From the NCBI GenBank assembly GCA_031553675.1, contig JAVBLF010000123.1:1-21553 (forward strand): 21,553 bases of DNA, given 5' to 3'. The DNA comes from JAVBLF01 sp031553675. GTDB taxonomy: Bacteria > Bacillota > Clostridia > Christensenellales > CALWSW01. The notes under the pieces were generated by a model. It was not told where the DNA came from. It worked only from the letters and a program-made list of their open reading frames with translations, and searched no databases. The translations under genes were made by a program, and so were the position numbers. Shown here in pieces: positions 1-8,178 of this stretch (the first letter of the stretch is position 1; every line of letters begins with the position of its first letter).

Positions 1-815
1 TAGCTTTCCTGGCCGCGGTTGACGACGAGGCTGGTCAGGTATTGCATGGCGTCGAGCGTTTCACCGCGGTGGCCGATGAGGATGCCCATCGTCTCGCTTT
101 CGATGCGGTACTTGATGAGGCCATCGCCCTGGTAGAAGCCGATCTTGGCGTCGACGCCCATGTGTTTGAGGAGGCCGAGCAGGAAGGCAGCGCCGTCGCA
201 CTCGCTTTCGCCCGGGACAAAGGGCGTGTATTCGACCTGCTGCGCGACATTCGAAACGGGTACGTTGTCGCGGCGATCGCGGTCGTTTCGGCCGCCGCTA
301 CGTCCGTTGTTGTTGCGGCTGCGCGGGGGTCGGTTGTCGTTGTAACGCGGCTGCGCTTGGCGCTGGGCTTCGGAGGGCATGGGCTGGCGTTGCCGCGGGT
401 AGAGATTGAGCGGATCGGCCAGAATCTCCTCGTCTTGGGGCGTCGCCGCGCTCTGGGGCGCCTCGGCCTCTTTTGCCACAAAGGGTTTGGCCGGAACGCT
501 GGCGCTCTCGAAACCGTTGTTGCGCCTCGGTTCGCGGGGGCGCGGCGCCTCTTTTGCGGCTTGTTTGGCTTGTTCGGCCTTGGCCTGGTTTTCCTGCATC
601 TGCTTGAGAACGGCGCGGGGGTCCTTCTCGGTCAAGCGAACGATGTAAGGTTTGGCGCCGATGCCGAGAATGCCCTTGCTGCCTTCCTGGATGGTTTCGA
701 TGATGACTTCGTCGATCGATACGCCCATTTCCTGCATGCCTTTGAAGATGGCTTCGTCGATGCTTTTGGCCCTGGAATCAAGCACCCGAGGCACAAAATC
801 CGCGTTGTCATTCAT
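1..815 (-). CDS. jag: Jag / SpoIIIJ-associated RNA-binding protein (3' end outside window)
   Basis: Single-stranded nucleic acid-binding protein normally encoded beside YidC in Firmicutes. Reading the minus strand from ATG at 815, residues 1-55 form a Jag_N domain (DEAIFKGMQEMGVSIDEVII, then GSKGILGIGAKPYIVRL). A long low-complexity linker rich in Pro, Arg, Asn and Gln follows (about residues 60-190), then a KH domain with the GxxG-type loop GILIGHRGETLDAMQYL near the window edge. The C-terminal R3H domain would lie outside the window, so the gene is partial. A strong SD (AAGGAGG) lies inside the last codons of yidC, and only four bases separate the yidC stop from this ATG, so translation is probably coupled. 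The family is linked to cell-wall and division control through RNA binding. That role is family knowledge, not visible here. Confidence 0.93.
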   Translation of the reverse strand, partial: MNDNADFVPRVLDSRAKSIDEAIFKGMQEMGVSIDEVIIETIQEGSKGILGIGAKPYIVRLTEKDPRAVLKQMQENQAKAEQAKQAAKEAPRPREPRRNNGFESASVPAKPFVAKEAEAPQSAATPQDEEILADPLNLYPRQRQPMPSEAQRQAQPRYNDNRPPRSRNNNGRSGGRNDRDRRDNVPVSNVAQQVEYTPFVPGESECDGAAFLLGLLKHMGVDAKIGFYQGDGLIKYRIESETMGILIGHRGETLDAMQYLTSLVVNRGQES

Positions 816-819
816 GGCT

Positions 820-1758
820 TTACGCCTCCTTGCTCTTCTCCTTGTGGGGGAACAGATTCTTGAGTTTTTTCGCGTTGAGCACGACGGTCACGATGGCGGT
901 CAGTATGTTGGACGTCAGCCAGTAGAGGGCAAACGCGGCGTTCGAGCTCAGGCAGACCATGACCGACATGATCGGCATCATCCAAATCATCATCTTGCCC
1001 ATGCTCTCGGCTTGCGCATTGCCGGCGGAGCTGGGCGGGGGCTGGAGCTTCTGGGTCAACCAGCCCGTCAGAAGCGAGGTCACCGCACACAGCGCCGGCA
1101 ACGCGAACCAACCGTTCATCCATTCGGAATAGGCATCGGTGAGCGGCTTCATCTGGGCGGCATAGGCGGCCTGGTTCGCGGCGATCTGGGCGGCGTCTTT
1201 GGCTTTTTCGGCGGCGCCATACACTTTGAGCGAATCGATCGTCGCCGCGTCGAAGGCAAAGCTCAGCTTTTCAAACGGGATCCTGGCGAATTCCTTATAA
1301 TCCATGATGACGGTTTTGAAACCGCTGTCCGGCTGCCAGATGTTGTAAACCCAACCCCATTTGAACTGCGAGAGTTGTTCGACGGTCGGGTTGAGGTAGA
1401 GGCGGGTCGTCTCGATGTTGGCCCAAAGGCGCATGGCCGAAAGGAAGACCATGAAAAAGACGAGCGTAATCGCCATCGGCAGGCAGCTCGCATAGGGGCT
1501 GACGCCCACTTTTTTGTAATACTCCGAGACTTTCTTCTGGGCTGTCTGTGGGTCGCTCGCGTAACGCTTTTGAATTTTCTGAATCTCGGCGGAATGCACG
1601 GACAGATTGGCCGTGCTTTGGCGTTGTTTGATGTCGGCGGGCAGTGTGAGTAGCTTGATGAGAATGGTGAAACTGACGACGGTCAGGCCATAGTCGTGAA
1701 AGACGTTGATCTGAAGCCAATCCATCGCCATGACCAGGAAGCGCCCGATAAAATCCAT
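820..1758 (-). CDS. yidC: YidC/Oxa1/SpoIIIJ membrane protein insertase
   Basis: Inserts and folds membrane proteins, alone or with SecYEG, in the cytoplasmic membrane. The 312-residue protein has an N-terminal membrane segment, the YidC core segment TVVSFTILIKLLTLPADIK followed by the cytoplasmic hairpin with QRQST, then further hydrophobic segments (CLPMAITLVFFMVFLSAM; WFALPALCAVTSLLTGWL; MMIWMMPIMSVMVCLS) and a basic tail. No lipobox is present, unlike SpoIIIJ of Bacillus. The groove arginine found in most YidC proteins is replaced by lysine (about residue 35). The ATG at 1758 is chosen because GAGG stands 11-12 bases upstream; a GTG at 1776 would add six residues but would sit on that SD. 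A long periplasm-facing insertion (about residues 120-200) separates the second and third core segments. Fourth gene of the rpmH operon. Confidence 0.93.
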   Translation of the reverse strand: MDFIGRFLVMAMDWLQINVFHDYGLTVVSFTILIKLLTLPADIKQRQSTANLSVHSAEIQKIQKRYASDPQTAQKKVSEYYKKVGVSPYASCLPMAITLVFFMVFLSAMRLWANIETTRLYLNPTVEQLSQFKWGWVYNIWQPDSGFKTVIMDYKEFARIPFEKLSFAFDAATIDSLKVYGAAEKAKDAAQIAANQAAYAAQMKPLTDAYSEWMNGWFALPALCAVTSLLTGWLTQKLQPPPSSAGNAQAESMGKMMIWMMPIMSVMVCLSSNAAFALYWLTSNILTAIVTVVLNAKKLKNLFPHKEKSKEA

Positions 1759-1818
1759 AGTGCTTGTGTACCTCACGCGGCGTCCGAAAACCCCGTTTTC
1801 GTCCGCAATCTGTGCTTT

Positions 1819-2076
1819 TCAGGAATGCTTGGCGCGCTTGGGAGGGACGGGATCGTAGCCGCCCTTGCTCCAGGGGTTGCAGCGGAGGATCCGCCACACG
1901 CCCAGCGCCATGCCGACGATCGGGCCGTGGGTTTCGATGGCCTCGATCGCGTATTGCGAGCAGCTCGGGTAATACCGGCAGCTTCGCGGAAACAGGGGAG
2001 AGATCCAGCGCTGGTAGGCGCGAATGGGCGCGACAAAGATCGCGCGGATCCAATGCGCGAGGCGTGTCGTTCGCAT
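1819..2076 (-). CDS. yidD: YidD membrane protein insertion efficiency factor
   Basis: Small membrane-associated protein that assists YidC-dependent insertion. It has 85 residues, the usual family length. The family signature is complete: an N-terminal amphipathic segment with YQRWISPLFPRSCRYYPSCS, the conserved cysteines, and IETHGPIVGMALGVWRILRCNPW. The gene starts 13 bp after the rnpA stop, with an AGAGG element about 10 bases ahead of the ATG at 2076, and lies 60 bp before yidC, the conserved order in bacteria. The assignment is firm from motif and context together. Confidence 0.95.
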   Translation of the reverse strand: MRTTRLAHWIRAIFVAPIRAYQRWISPLFPRSCRYYPSCSQYAIEAIETHGPIVGMALGVWRILRCNPWSKGGYDPVPPKRAKHS

Positions 2077-2089
2077 GGCATCGCCGCCT

Positions 2090-2476
2090 CTAATGTGGAG
2101 TTGCTGCTTCGGCCGGTTTCTCCCGCGCGGGCGGGGCCGTTTCTTCGATCAGCCTGGCTTTCTTCAAGAGCTTTTCGACGCCGGCCGCGAGCGATCGATA
2201 GCTCTCGCTGGCAGCGGATTCGCGCGCGACAAAGATCAAGCTGTGGCCCGGCTGAATCTGGCCCAAAAAAGGACGAAACGCCTCGCGTAGTCGGCGCTTG
2301 ACGAGGTTTCGCACGACGGCGTTTCCGATCCGCTTGCTGACCGAAAAGCCCACGCGAACCGATTTGTGGCGGGCGCGCGCGACGATCAAGACCGCGTTCT
2401 TCCCGCCAAAGGACTTTCCCGCACGGTAGACGTAGTGAAACTCCCGGTTTTTTTTCAGCGAATAGTTTCGTTTCAT
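2090..2476 (-). CDS. rnpA: Ribonuclease P protein component
   Basis: Protein subunit of RNase P, which removes 5' leaders from pre-tRNA with the catalytic RNA. It has 128 residues, with the family opening MKRNYSLKKNREFHYVYRAG and the RNR signature SKRIGNAVVRNLVKRRLRE at about residues 46-64. The C-terminal 20 residues, rich in Ala, Pro and Glu, extend beyond the usual fold. The SD is weak (GGGTTTGA before the ATG), which fits the known low rnpA yield compared with rpmH from the shared transcript. A GC-rich hairpin lies between rpmH and rnpA. Confidence 0.97.
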   Translation of the reverse strand: MKRNYSLKKNREFHYVYRAGKSFGGKNAVLIVARARHKSVRVGFSVSKRIGNAVVRNLVKRRLREAFRPFLGQIQPGHSLIFVARESAASESYRSLAAGVEKLLKKARLIEETAPPAREKPAEAATPH

Positions 2477-2519
2477 TCAAACCCGATTCCCGGATCGTTG
2501 GACGGCCATAGGAACGCAA

Positions 2520-2560
2520 GCGGGCGGAACTGCGTCCGCCCCGCGCGACCCTTTGGGTCT
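2520..2560 (-). promoter_or_regulatory. Hairpins between rpmH and rnpA
   Basis: Two adjacent inverted repeats fill the rpmH-rnpA spacer. GCGGGCGGA at 2520-2528 pairs with TCCGCCCCGC at 2535-2544 (one bulged base), and GACCC/GGGTC flank TTT at about 2548-2560. No U-run follows, so they are more likely processing or attenuation structures that lower rnpA expression relative to rpmH than a full terminator. The role is inferred. Confidence 0.5.
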
Positions 2561-2562
2561 GA

Positions 2563-2706
2563 TTAGACCGTCAGTTCTTTGCGCCCTCTGGCACGGCGGC
2601 GCGCAAGCACGTTGCGGCCGTTCTTCGTCTTCATGCGCGAACGGAAACCGTGTACCTTTTTGCGTTGACGCTTCTTCGGATGGTAGGTCGTCCCCATGGA
2701 TGCCAT
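2563..2706 (-). CDS. rpmH: 50S ribosomal protein L34
   Basis: Smallest large-subunit ribosomal protein. The translation contains the family core TYHPKKRQRKKVHGFRSRM, followed by the basic stretch KTKNGRNVLARRRARGRK. An SD (AGAGGTG, plus-strand 2713-2719) is spaced six bases from an ATG at 2706, giving 47 residues beginning MASMGTTYHPKK. The alternative ATG at 2697 gives the usual 44-residue length but stands 15 bases from that SD. The upstream start is therefore preferred, with a three-residue extension. First gene of the operon. Confidence 0.95.
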   Translation of the reverse strand: MASMGTTYHPKKRQRKKVHGFRSRMKTKNGRNVLARRRARGRKELTV

Positions 2707-2877
2707 TGTCTACACCTCTCTTTCGGCGGCAGGGCCGCCGCTGGAATCGGATAAAGCGAAATCTCCAGCCGAAAGAAACCGCATGTCGTGCGGGCATTCT
2801 CTCGGCAAAACGATCGCAATGCACCCACCGGTTCGCGGGAGCGTGAAAAAACGCGTACGTTTCCGATACGCCCCATC

Positions 2878-2906
2878 ATTATATTGGTTTCGCTGAAAGC
2901 TGTCAA
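2878..2906 (-). promoter_or_regulatory. Sigma-A promoter of the rpmH operon
   Basis: On the minus strand TTGACA (2906-2901) and TATAAT (2883-2878) are separated by 17 bases: a perfect consensus vegetative promoter. The transcript would begin about 165 bases ahead of rpmH. Confidence 0.9.
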
Positions 2907-2984
2907 GCAAGGCGCGCGATTTCAAGCCAGCCGATCCCCTGCCGCGCGGGGGTTTTCGACGGCAAGGCGAACACGTGGCGCGTC

Positions 2985-3013
2985 TTGCGGGGATTGGCGT
3001 CTTTTGTTATCAT
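2985..3013 (+). promoter_or_regulatory. Probable dnaA promoter
   Basis: TTGCGG at 2985-2990, a 17-base spacer and TATCAT at 3008-3013 form a fair sigma-A promoter, divergent from the rpmH promoter and about 150 bases ahead of dnaA. I saw no good DnaA box between this promoter and dnaA, so classical autorepression from this spacer is not evident. Confidence 0.6.
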
Positions 3014-3170
3014 TAAGCGATGGCGTTTTCGTGTACGGCACACCGCAGAAAATAGGCGTGCTCGCGCCTGTACTGGCGCTGATACATTCGCGTGACTACA
3101 AACGCATAAATTGCAAGACGAAACCGGTCGGCCGATCGCGCCGCACGGATCGTAAGGGGGAATTGCTTCC

Positions 3171-4487
3171 ATGACCACCGAGATGAAGATCTGGCAAGAC
3201 GCGCTTGCCCTCATCCAAGAGGAACTCGCGTCGGCGACCTTTCACAACTTCATCGTCGACCTCGTGCCCTACGGCATCGAAAAGAACACCTTCGTTCTCC
3301 TCTCACCCGAGGAGTTCAAACGCGAACACCTGCGCAACCGCTATGCCGACATCGTCGCGCGCGCTGTACAAGAGGCCTCCGGACGCCGCTACGAGGTCGA
3401 TTTTATCCTCGCCACCGAAAAAAAAACCCCTGACGATCCTGACGAAAACGTCAGCCCCCATACGATCAACCGCCGCTACACCTTCGACACCTTCGTGATC
3501 GGCCAGTCGAACCACTTTGCCCACGCCGCAGCCAACACCGTCGCCAACAACCCGGGTTGCAGCTACAATCCTCTCTTTATATATGGAGGGGTCGGCCTGG
3601 GCAAAACCCACCTCATGCACGCGATCGGCAACCAGATCCACCAGGATCACCCCGATTGGAAGATCGTGTATACGACGACCGAGAACTTTTCAAACGAGCT
3701 GATCACGGCGATCGGTTCGGGCCGCACCGACGTCAACGAGCGCTTTCGCAACCGCTACCGCAGCCTCGACGTCTTGATGGTCGACGACATCCAGTTCATC
3801 TCAAACCGCGACGCCACCCAGGTGGAGTTTTTTAATACCTTTAACCAATTGTACGAGAATCAAAAGCAGATCGTGATCTCCTCGGACAAACCGCCGAAGG
3901 AGATACCCACGCTCGAAGATCGCCTACGTTCCCGTTTCGAATGGGGGCTACAGGTCGACATCCAGGCGCCCGACTTCGAAACGCGCGTGGCCATCCTCCA
4001 GAAAAAGGCCGAAGTCGAAAACCTGACCGTCGATCAAAGCGTGCTCGAGTTCATCGCCGAAAAGATCAAGAGCAACATCCGCGAGCTCGAAGGCACGCTG
4101 ACTCGCGTGATCGCTTACAGCAACCTGCTCAACCAGCCGATCGACCTTCGCCTCGCCGCCGAAGCTCTCAAAGACTTCATCCCGCCCGGCGCCGAAACGG
4201 CCGTCACGATCGAGACGATCGTCGACATCGTCGCCGACTACTACAAGATCACCGCCGACGACATCTACGGCCAGAAGCGCAACCGCGAAATCGCTCTGCC
4301 CCGCCAGATCGTGATGTACCTGTCGCGCACGCTCACCGAAAACTCGCTCGACAAGATCGGCGCGACGCTCGGCGGACGCGACCACGGCACCATCCACCAC
4401 GGCGCGCAGAAGATCAAAAAGACGCTTTTGACCGATCTCCGCCTGCAAACCGAGATGGAAGACCTGACGAAACGCATCGCCGAATGA
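3171..4487 (+). CDS. dnaA: Chromosomal replication initiator DnaA
   Basis: AAA+ ATPase that binds DnaA boxes, melts the origin and loads the helicase. It has 438 residues. Domain I is at 1-80, a short linker at about 83-103, AAA+ domain III with Walker A GGVGLGKT (139-146), Walker B VLMVDDIQF (201-209) and box VII RLRSRFEWGL (251-260), and DNA-binding domain IV from about 345, with YGQKRNREIALPRQIVMYLSR and the signature GGRDHGTIHH (401-410). Most DnaA proteins have a threonine where this one has glycine (residue 406), next to the base-contacting Asp-His. AAGGGGG stands 10 bases before the ATG. The gene is followed directly by oriC. Confidence 0.98.
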   Translation: MTTEMKIWQDALALIQEELASATFHNFIVDLVPYGIEKNTFVLLSPEEFKREHLRNRYADIVARAVQEASGRRYEVDFILATEKKTPDDPDENVSPHTINRRYTFDTFVIGQSNHFAHAAANTVANNPGCSYNPLFIYGGVGLGKTHLMHAIGNQIHQDHPDWKIVYTTTENFSNELITAIGSGRTDVNERFRNRYRSLDVLMVDDIQFISNRDATQVEFFNTFNQLYENQKQIVISSDKPPKEIPTLEDRLRSRFEWGLQVDIQAPDFETRVAILQKKAEVENLTVDQSVLEFIAEKIKSNIRELEGTLTRVIAYSNLLNQPIDLRLAAEALKDFIPPGAETAVTIETIVDIVADYYKITADDIYGQKRNREIALPRQIVMYLSRTLTENSLDKIGATLGGRDHGTIHHGAQKIKKTLLTDLRLQTEMEDLTKRIAE

Positions 4488-4828
4488 GGCCGTGTCGCGC
4501 GATCGAAACTTATCCACAATTTTATTCACAGCTTTGGATAAGTGCTGTGGAAACGCCGTGTACAATCCCTTTTTGTGAATAACGTGGATAAATCCCCAAG
4601 TTTTCCCCGCTTTATCACAGCACTCATGCACACAGTCTTTCCGCGCGGTTGTGTGCGTTTCACGACTTTTCCCCACCGTCCACACCCCCTACTACTACTA
4701 CGACTAAGCTAATAAAGCCCGTCCCCAGCTGCTGCGCCCAACGTGGGTACCAACACAAGCGACGCACGCGCCCGCACAGGCCGGCCAGAGGCCGAGGACG
4801 GATCGCCCATACGAAGGAGCTGAATCCC
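4488..4828. other. oriC: Chromosomal replication origin oriC (dnaA-dnaN spacer)
   Basis: No gene. Perfect TTATNCACA DnaA boxes lie at 4510-4518 and 4522-4530 (plus) and 4574-4582 (minus). One-mismatch boxes lie at 4533-4541 and 4583-4591 (minus) and 4624-4632 (plus). About 90 bases further on, after a C-rich stretch, are tandem CTA trinucleotides at 4689-4700 and again at 4704-4706, the strand pattern of the DnaA-trio unwinding element known from Bacillus subtilis oriC. A short A/T tract (4705-4716) follows. Box cluster, GC-rich step and trios are in the order known for the basal unwinding system. Confidence 0.93.
4689..4716 (+). promoter_or_regulatory. DnaA-trio element / likely unwinding site
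   Basis: Four consecutive CTA triplets, a CGA and a further CTA, then an A/T-rich stretch. The complementary strand reads 3'-GAT-5' repeats, the motif DnaA uses to extend onto single strands. The position, downstream of the boxes and before dnaN, fits established oriC architecture. Confidence 0.75.
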
Positions 4829-5941
4829 ATGCGCGTTACAATCCCCAAGAGTAACCTTCTCGCCGCCTTGTCAACGGTGCGCAAAGCGCTTTCCTCGCAC
4901 AACGTCAATCCCATCTTCGACGGCATCTATGTCAGCGCAACGGGTTCGACGCTCAAATTGCTCTGTTCCGATTCCTCGCTCCAGATCGAACGGGAAGTCG
5001 AAGCAACCGTGCACGAAGAAGGCGCCATCGTGTTGCCGGGCCACCTCTTTGCCGAGATCTCGGCCAAACTCCCCGACGAAGGGGACATCGAAATCAAACG
5101 CATTGGCGAACAGATCGGCGTGTCGATCCAATGCGGCAGCTTCAACATGAGTCTCACGGGCATGCCCGCCGAGGACTTTCCGCAGATCAGCTCCGAGACA
5201 GCGCCCTTCACCCTCCGGATCGAGGCCGCGACGCTGAAAGACATGATCGCGCGCACTTGGTTTTCCGCCGCCGTCGACCAATCGCGTCCGGTGCTGACCG
5301 GTCTTTTGTTCGAAGTGGAAGAAGAAGCGACCGACAAGCTCTCGATCGTCGCCCTGAGCAACAACCGCATGGCGATCGCGCGCGAGGGCTGCCAGGCGAG
5401 CGGCCCGCTCAAAGCGATCCTGCCGGCTGTCACGCTCAACAAGATCGCGGGCATACTCGGCGATGAAGACGAACAAACGATCGCAATTCAATTTGGCAGG
5501 AGCCACGCCTACTTCGACCTCAACGATACGAAAATCCATTGCCTGCTGCTGGCTGGCGAGTTCATGCGTTATAAGTCACTGATCCCCGAATCCTTCAAGG
5601 CGAACGTCTACCTGTCGCGCCGGGATCTCAACGACGCGATCACCCGCGCTTCCCTCATGGCGCGCGACAACGAAAAAAAGTTCGTCCGCTTGCTGATCGA
5701 GTCGGACGTCATCCAGATCAGCTCGACGAGCGAAATGGGCTATGTGCGCGAATCGCTGCCCATCCGCTGCCAGGGCACGGAGCTCGAAATCGCCTTCAAT
5801 GTCAAGTACATCAGCGACATCCTCGCCCGACTGAACGACGAGGAAATCGCCATACGCCTGCAATCGAGCAACGCCGCCGCTGTCTTTGAGCCGATCGAAG
5901 GCAACCGCTACTTTTACCTCGTCGCGCCGGTTCAGATTTAG
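4829..5941 (+). CDS. dnaN: DNA polymerase III beta subunit (sliding clamp)
   Basis: Ring-shaped processivity clamp for DNA polymerase III. It has 370 residues, the normal family length, starting MRVTIPKSNLLAALSTVRKAL. Three repeated clamp folds can be followed, and the C-terminus YFYLVAPVQI matches the usual closing strand. The ATG at 4829 is chosen over in-frame upstream codons because AAGGAG (4814-4819) stands nine bases ahead and because the preceding sequence is oriC. The gene is not followed by yaaA, recF or gyrB, as it is in many relatives. Confidence 0.97.
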   Translation: MRVTIPKSNLLAALSTVRKALSSHNVNPIFDGIYVSATGSTLKLLCSDSSLQIEREVEATVHEEGAIVLPGHLFAEISAKLPDEGDIEIKRIGEQIGVSIQCGSFNMSLTGMPAEDFPQISSETAPFTLRIEAATLKDMIARTWFSAAVDQSRPVLTGLLFEVEEEATDKLSIVALSNNRMAIAREGCQASGPLKAILPAVTLNKIAGILGDEDEQTIAIQFGRSHAYFDLNDTKIHCLLLAGEFMRYKSLIPESFKANVYLSRRDLNDAITRASLMARDNEKKFVRLLIESDVIQISSTSEMGYVRESLPIRCQGTELEIAFNVKYISDILARLNDEEIAIRLQSSNAAAVFEPIEGNRYFYLVAPVQI

Positions 5942-6200
5942 GCACCGCCGCAGCGATTTCGGGCTCGCTTTTGCTGGATCTTGGCAGGCACTGACAAAGC
6001 ATGGCTGATATCCCAACCCCAATTTGCAAAGCACAACAATATGTAAGCCACATATGGATGGACGATGCATGGCGTTGGATTTGTAAACAATTGATGTGAG
6101 TCACATTCAGACTGAAAAAGTATGATATAATATCTTTGTCTACGAATGTCTAAGTATATGGATGTAATGGGATAATTTCCTAGCGTTGGAAAGGGTTATC
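5942..6200. other. Spacer after dnaN
   Basis: This AT-rich 259-base spacer holds the promoter at 6123-6131 and, at about 6095-6105, a short palindrome TGTGAGTCACA. A weak hairpin AGCGA/TCGCT with a few T residues lies at about 5951-5969 and might end dnaN transcription. I see no gene. Confidence 0.5.
6123..6131 (+). promoter_or_regulatory. Extended -10 promoter of the deacetylase gene
   Basis: TGA followed by TATAAT (6126-6131), a consensus -10 with the extended TG element. No convincing -35 is present at 16-18 bases, which is usual for extended -10 promoters or activator-dependent ones. The palindrome TGTGAGTCACA lies just upstream at the position of an activator site. Confidence 0.55.
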
Positions 6201-7826
6201 ATGAATCGTTACCGCAAACCCCTGTCCTCGGCCAAGCGTGCTCCGAAACTGGCGATCGATCGTGCCTTGGCTGTCTTTCTCTGTCTCGTGCTCTGTGCCG
6301 CGACGATCTTGTCGGCGGGGTGCGCCGAAAGCGCCGTTGCGACACAGTCCGACGCCGTGTCGTCCGATCCTCCCTCGCCCACGCCCCAACCCAGCGCAGA
6401 CATCCCGACCCGACCCGCCGCCATCGCGATGACGACGATAGGCGATCCCGGCGAATCCGAACCGATCGAGGGCTTCGGCATCGAAAGCGTGATCAATGAA
6501 GACGCCGAGGGATTGACGATCGCCGCGCATTACCCCGTGACCGACCGCGAGGTGATTGACGCCCAGCTCAAGAAGGAAAGCGAAAGCGAGGTCGAGCAGT
6601 TCCGCCAGCTCGTTTCGACCCTGCCGGCCAGTGAAGCCCGCGCGAGCTACGAATTTAACCGTGACTTTGACAGCCATGTTTGGAGCGATTCCACCGACGC
6701 CACAAGCGGACGGATCGTCAGCTTTTTGTTTCGCTCCAAAATGCAGTTGGACAAACCTGTTCCGAATATGGTGCTCAAGAGCTTCATCTTCGACATCCAG
6801 GAGGACAAGGAACTGCAATTTGTCGACCTCATCGACGCCGACAAGCTGCAATCGGGCGAGTTTTATGCCTTCATCAGCCAAAAGAGCAAAGAAAAGCTAA
6901 AAAGCCAGCCCACGAATGGCCCGGATTGGGACGACACGACGCTCGATGAAGGCCTTAAACCCGTCAAAGAACGCTTCGATCACTATTACCTCGACGGCCA
7001 GGATCTGGTCTTCGTCTTCGACGTCTACCAGCTCGGCCCCTACTCCCTCGGAACGCCTGTCGTCCGTTTCGATTACAGTGAGTTCCGTGATTACCTGAGC
7101 GATCTGGGCAAAACGATACTCGACGAAGCGGCCAAGGTCAAAGCGACGCCCGACCCCAGCACCGAAATCGCCCAGACCGACAAGCCCACCCCTAGCAAAA
7201 AGCCGAACGTCAAGCTGGAAGCGGACGGCAAATACATCGCCCTGACCTTTGACGATGGCCCTCACAACAAGCTGACCCCGCGCCTGCTCGACCTTTTGAA
7301 AAAGTACGACGCGAAGGCCACCTTCTTCGTCCTGGGCAACCGCTTGGGTTATGCGAAGGACATCGTGAAGCGCATCGCCGACGAAGGCCACGAGATCGGC
7401 AACCACTCCAACAGCCACAAGGATCTGACCAAAATGTCGGCTTCCGAGATCGCAGCCGAAATGGATCCGACCGACGAAATCCTCGAGAGCATCATCGGCC
7501 AGAAGACGACCGTGATGCGTCCGCCATACGGCGCGATCAACGACAACGTCAAAAAGTATGCGCAGGACAAAGGGCTGCCGATCATCATGTGGAAGATCGA
7601 CCCGGAGGACTGGAAATACCGAGACGGCAAAGTTGTCGCGCGAACCATCATCGACAGCGTTTCGCCCGGCGACGTCGTTCTCTTACACGACATCCACGAA
7701 ACAAGCGTCGATGCGGCCGAGATCGTCCTGAAAGAACTGACCGACAAAGGGTATCAGTTCGTGACCGTGTCGGAGCTCAACCCCGACATGAAGGCCGGCG
7801 AATCGTACCGGCGCATCGTCAAGTAA
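6201..7826 (+). CDS. Lipoprotein polysaccharide deacetylase, PdaC-like
   Basis: Probable surface enzyme that removes acetyl groups from peptidoglycan or another N-acetylated glycan. It has 541 residues: a lipoprotein signal with lipobox LSAGC (about 31-35), a Thr/Pro/Ser-rich tether, a DUF4163/DUF3298-like region (about 80-310), a Lys/Pro linker and a NodB domain from about 343. Catalytic features are complete: TFDDGP with Asp351/Asp352, HSNSH with His402 and His406, MRPPYG and VLLHDI. This is the domain order of Bacillus PdaC, a peptidoglycan deacetylase; the substrate is inferred. ATG at 6201 is chosen because AAAGGG stands five bases ahead; an upstream TTG at 6186 overlaps it. Transcribed alone, with its own promoter and terminator. 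Confidence 0.88.
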   Translation: MNRYRKPLSSAKRAPKLAIDRALAVFLCLVLCAATILSAGCAESAVATQSDAVSSDPPSPTPQPSADIPTRPAAIAMTTIGDPGESEPIEGFGIESVINEDAEGLTIAAHYPVTDREVIDAQLKKESESEVEQFRQLVSTLPASEARASYEFNRDFDSHVWSDSTDATSGRIVSFLFRSKMQLDKPVPNMVLKSFIFDIQEDKELQFVDLIDADKLQSGEFYAFISQKSKEKLKSQPTNGPDWDDTTLDEGLKPVKERFDHYYLDGQDLVFVFDVYQLGPYSLGTPVVRFDYSEFRDYLSDLGKTILDEAAKVKATPDPSTEIAQTDKPTPSKKPNVKLEADGKYIALTFDDGPHNKLTPRLLDLLKKYDAKATFFVLGNRLGYAKDIVKRIADEGHEIGNHSNSHKDLTKMSASEIAAEMDPTDEILESIIGQKTTVMRPPYGAINDNVKKYAQDKGLPIIMWKIDPEDWKYRDGKVVARTIIDSVSPGDVVLLHDIHETSVDAAEIVLKELTDKGYQFVTVSELNPDMKAGESYRRIVK

Positions 7827-7839
7827 TTAAATCATGAAG

Positions 7840-7866
7840 AAAGGCAGCCTTTGCAGCTGCCTTTTT
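7840..7866 (+). terminator. Intrinsic terminator of the deacetylase gene
   Basis: AAAGGCAGC (7840-7848) pairs with GCTGCCTTT (7856-7864), followed by TT and C. A nine-pair stem 14 bases after the stop codon. Confidence 0.9.
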
Positions 7867-8178
7867 CGTAGATAAGTGGCCATCGCGCGCCACAAATGCA
7901 TCAGCAACGAGAAACGAAATATGCGATTTCAGAAAGCGGTTTCACGGTTTATTCCGCAAATCTGTGGAAATATGTGCGAATAAGTGCAATAAAAATTGAT
8001 TTAACGATATATTTCAATAAATCTTTCTTTGAAAAAGAGGGCACATCCTTACAAACAGAACGCATATCACAAAAGTGTCACTATGACAAAGGAAGGCAAT
8101 GGTACTGTGTGATATTCGCGATTGGAATAGTAAAGGCGCGAAAGTGAGAAGGAAATATGCGTCAAGCATAAAATTTTG

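Noticed and set aside
42..1653. Long plus-strand open frames over jag and yidC
   Set aside because: They are antisense shadows of minus-strand genes with clear motifs, and lack SDs and family features.
7896..8147. 83-codon plus-strand open frame in the AT-rich spacer
   Set aside because: It has no SD, no family resemblance and an unlikely composition, and it starts just after a terminator without a promoter.
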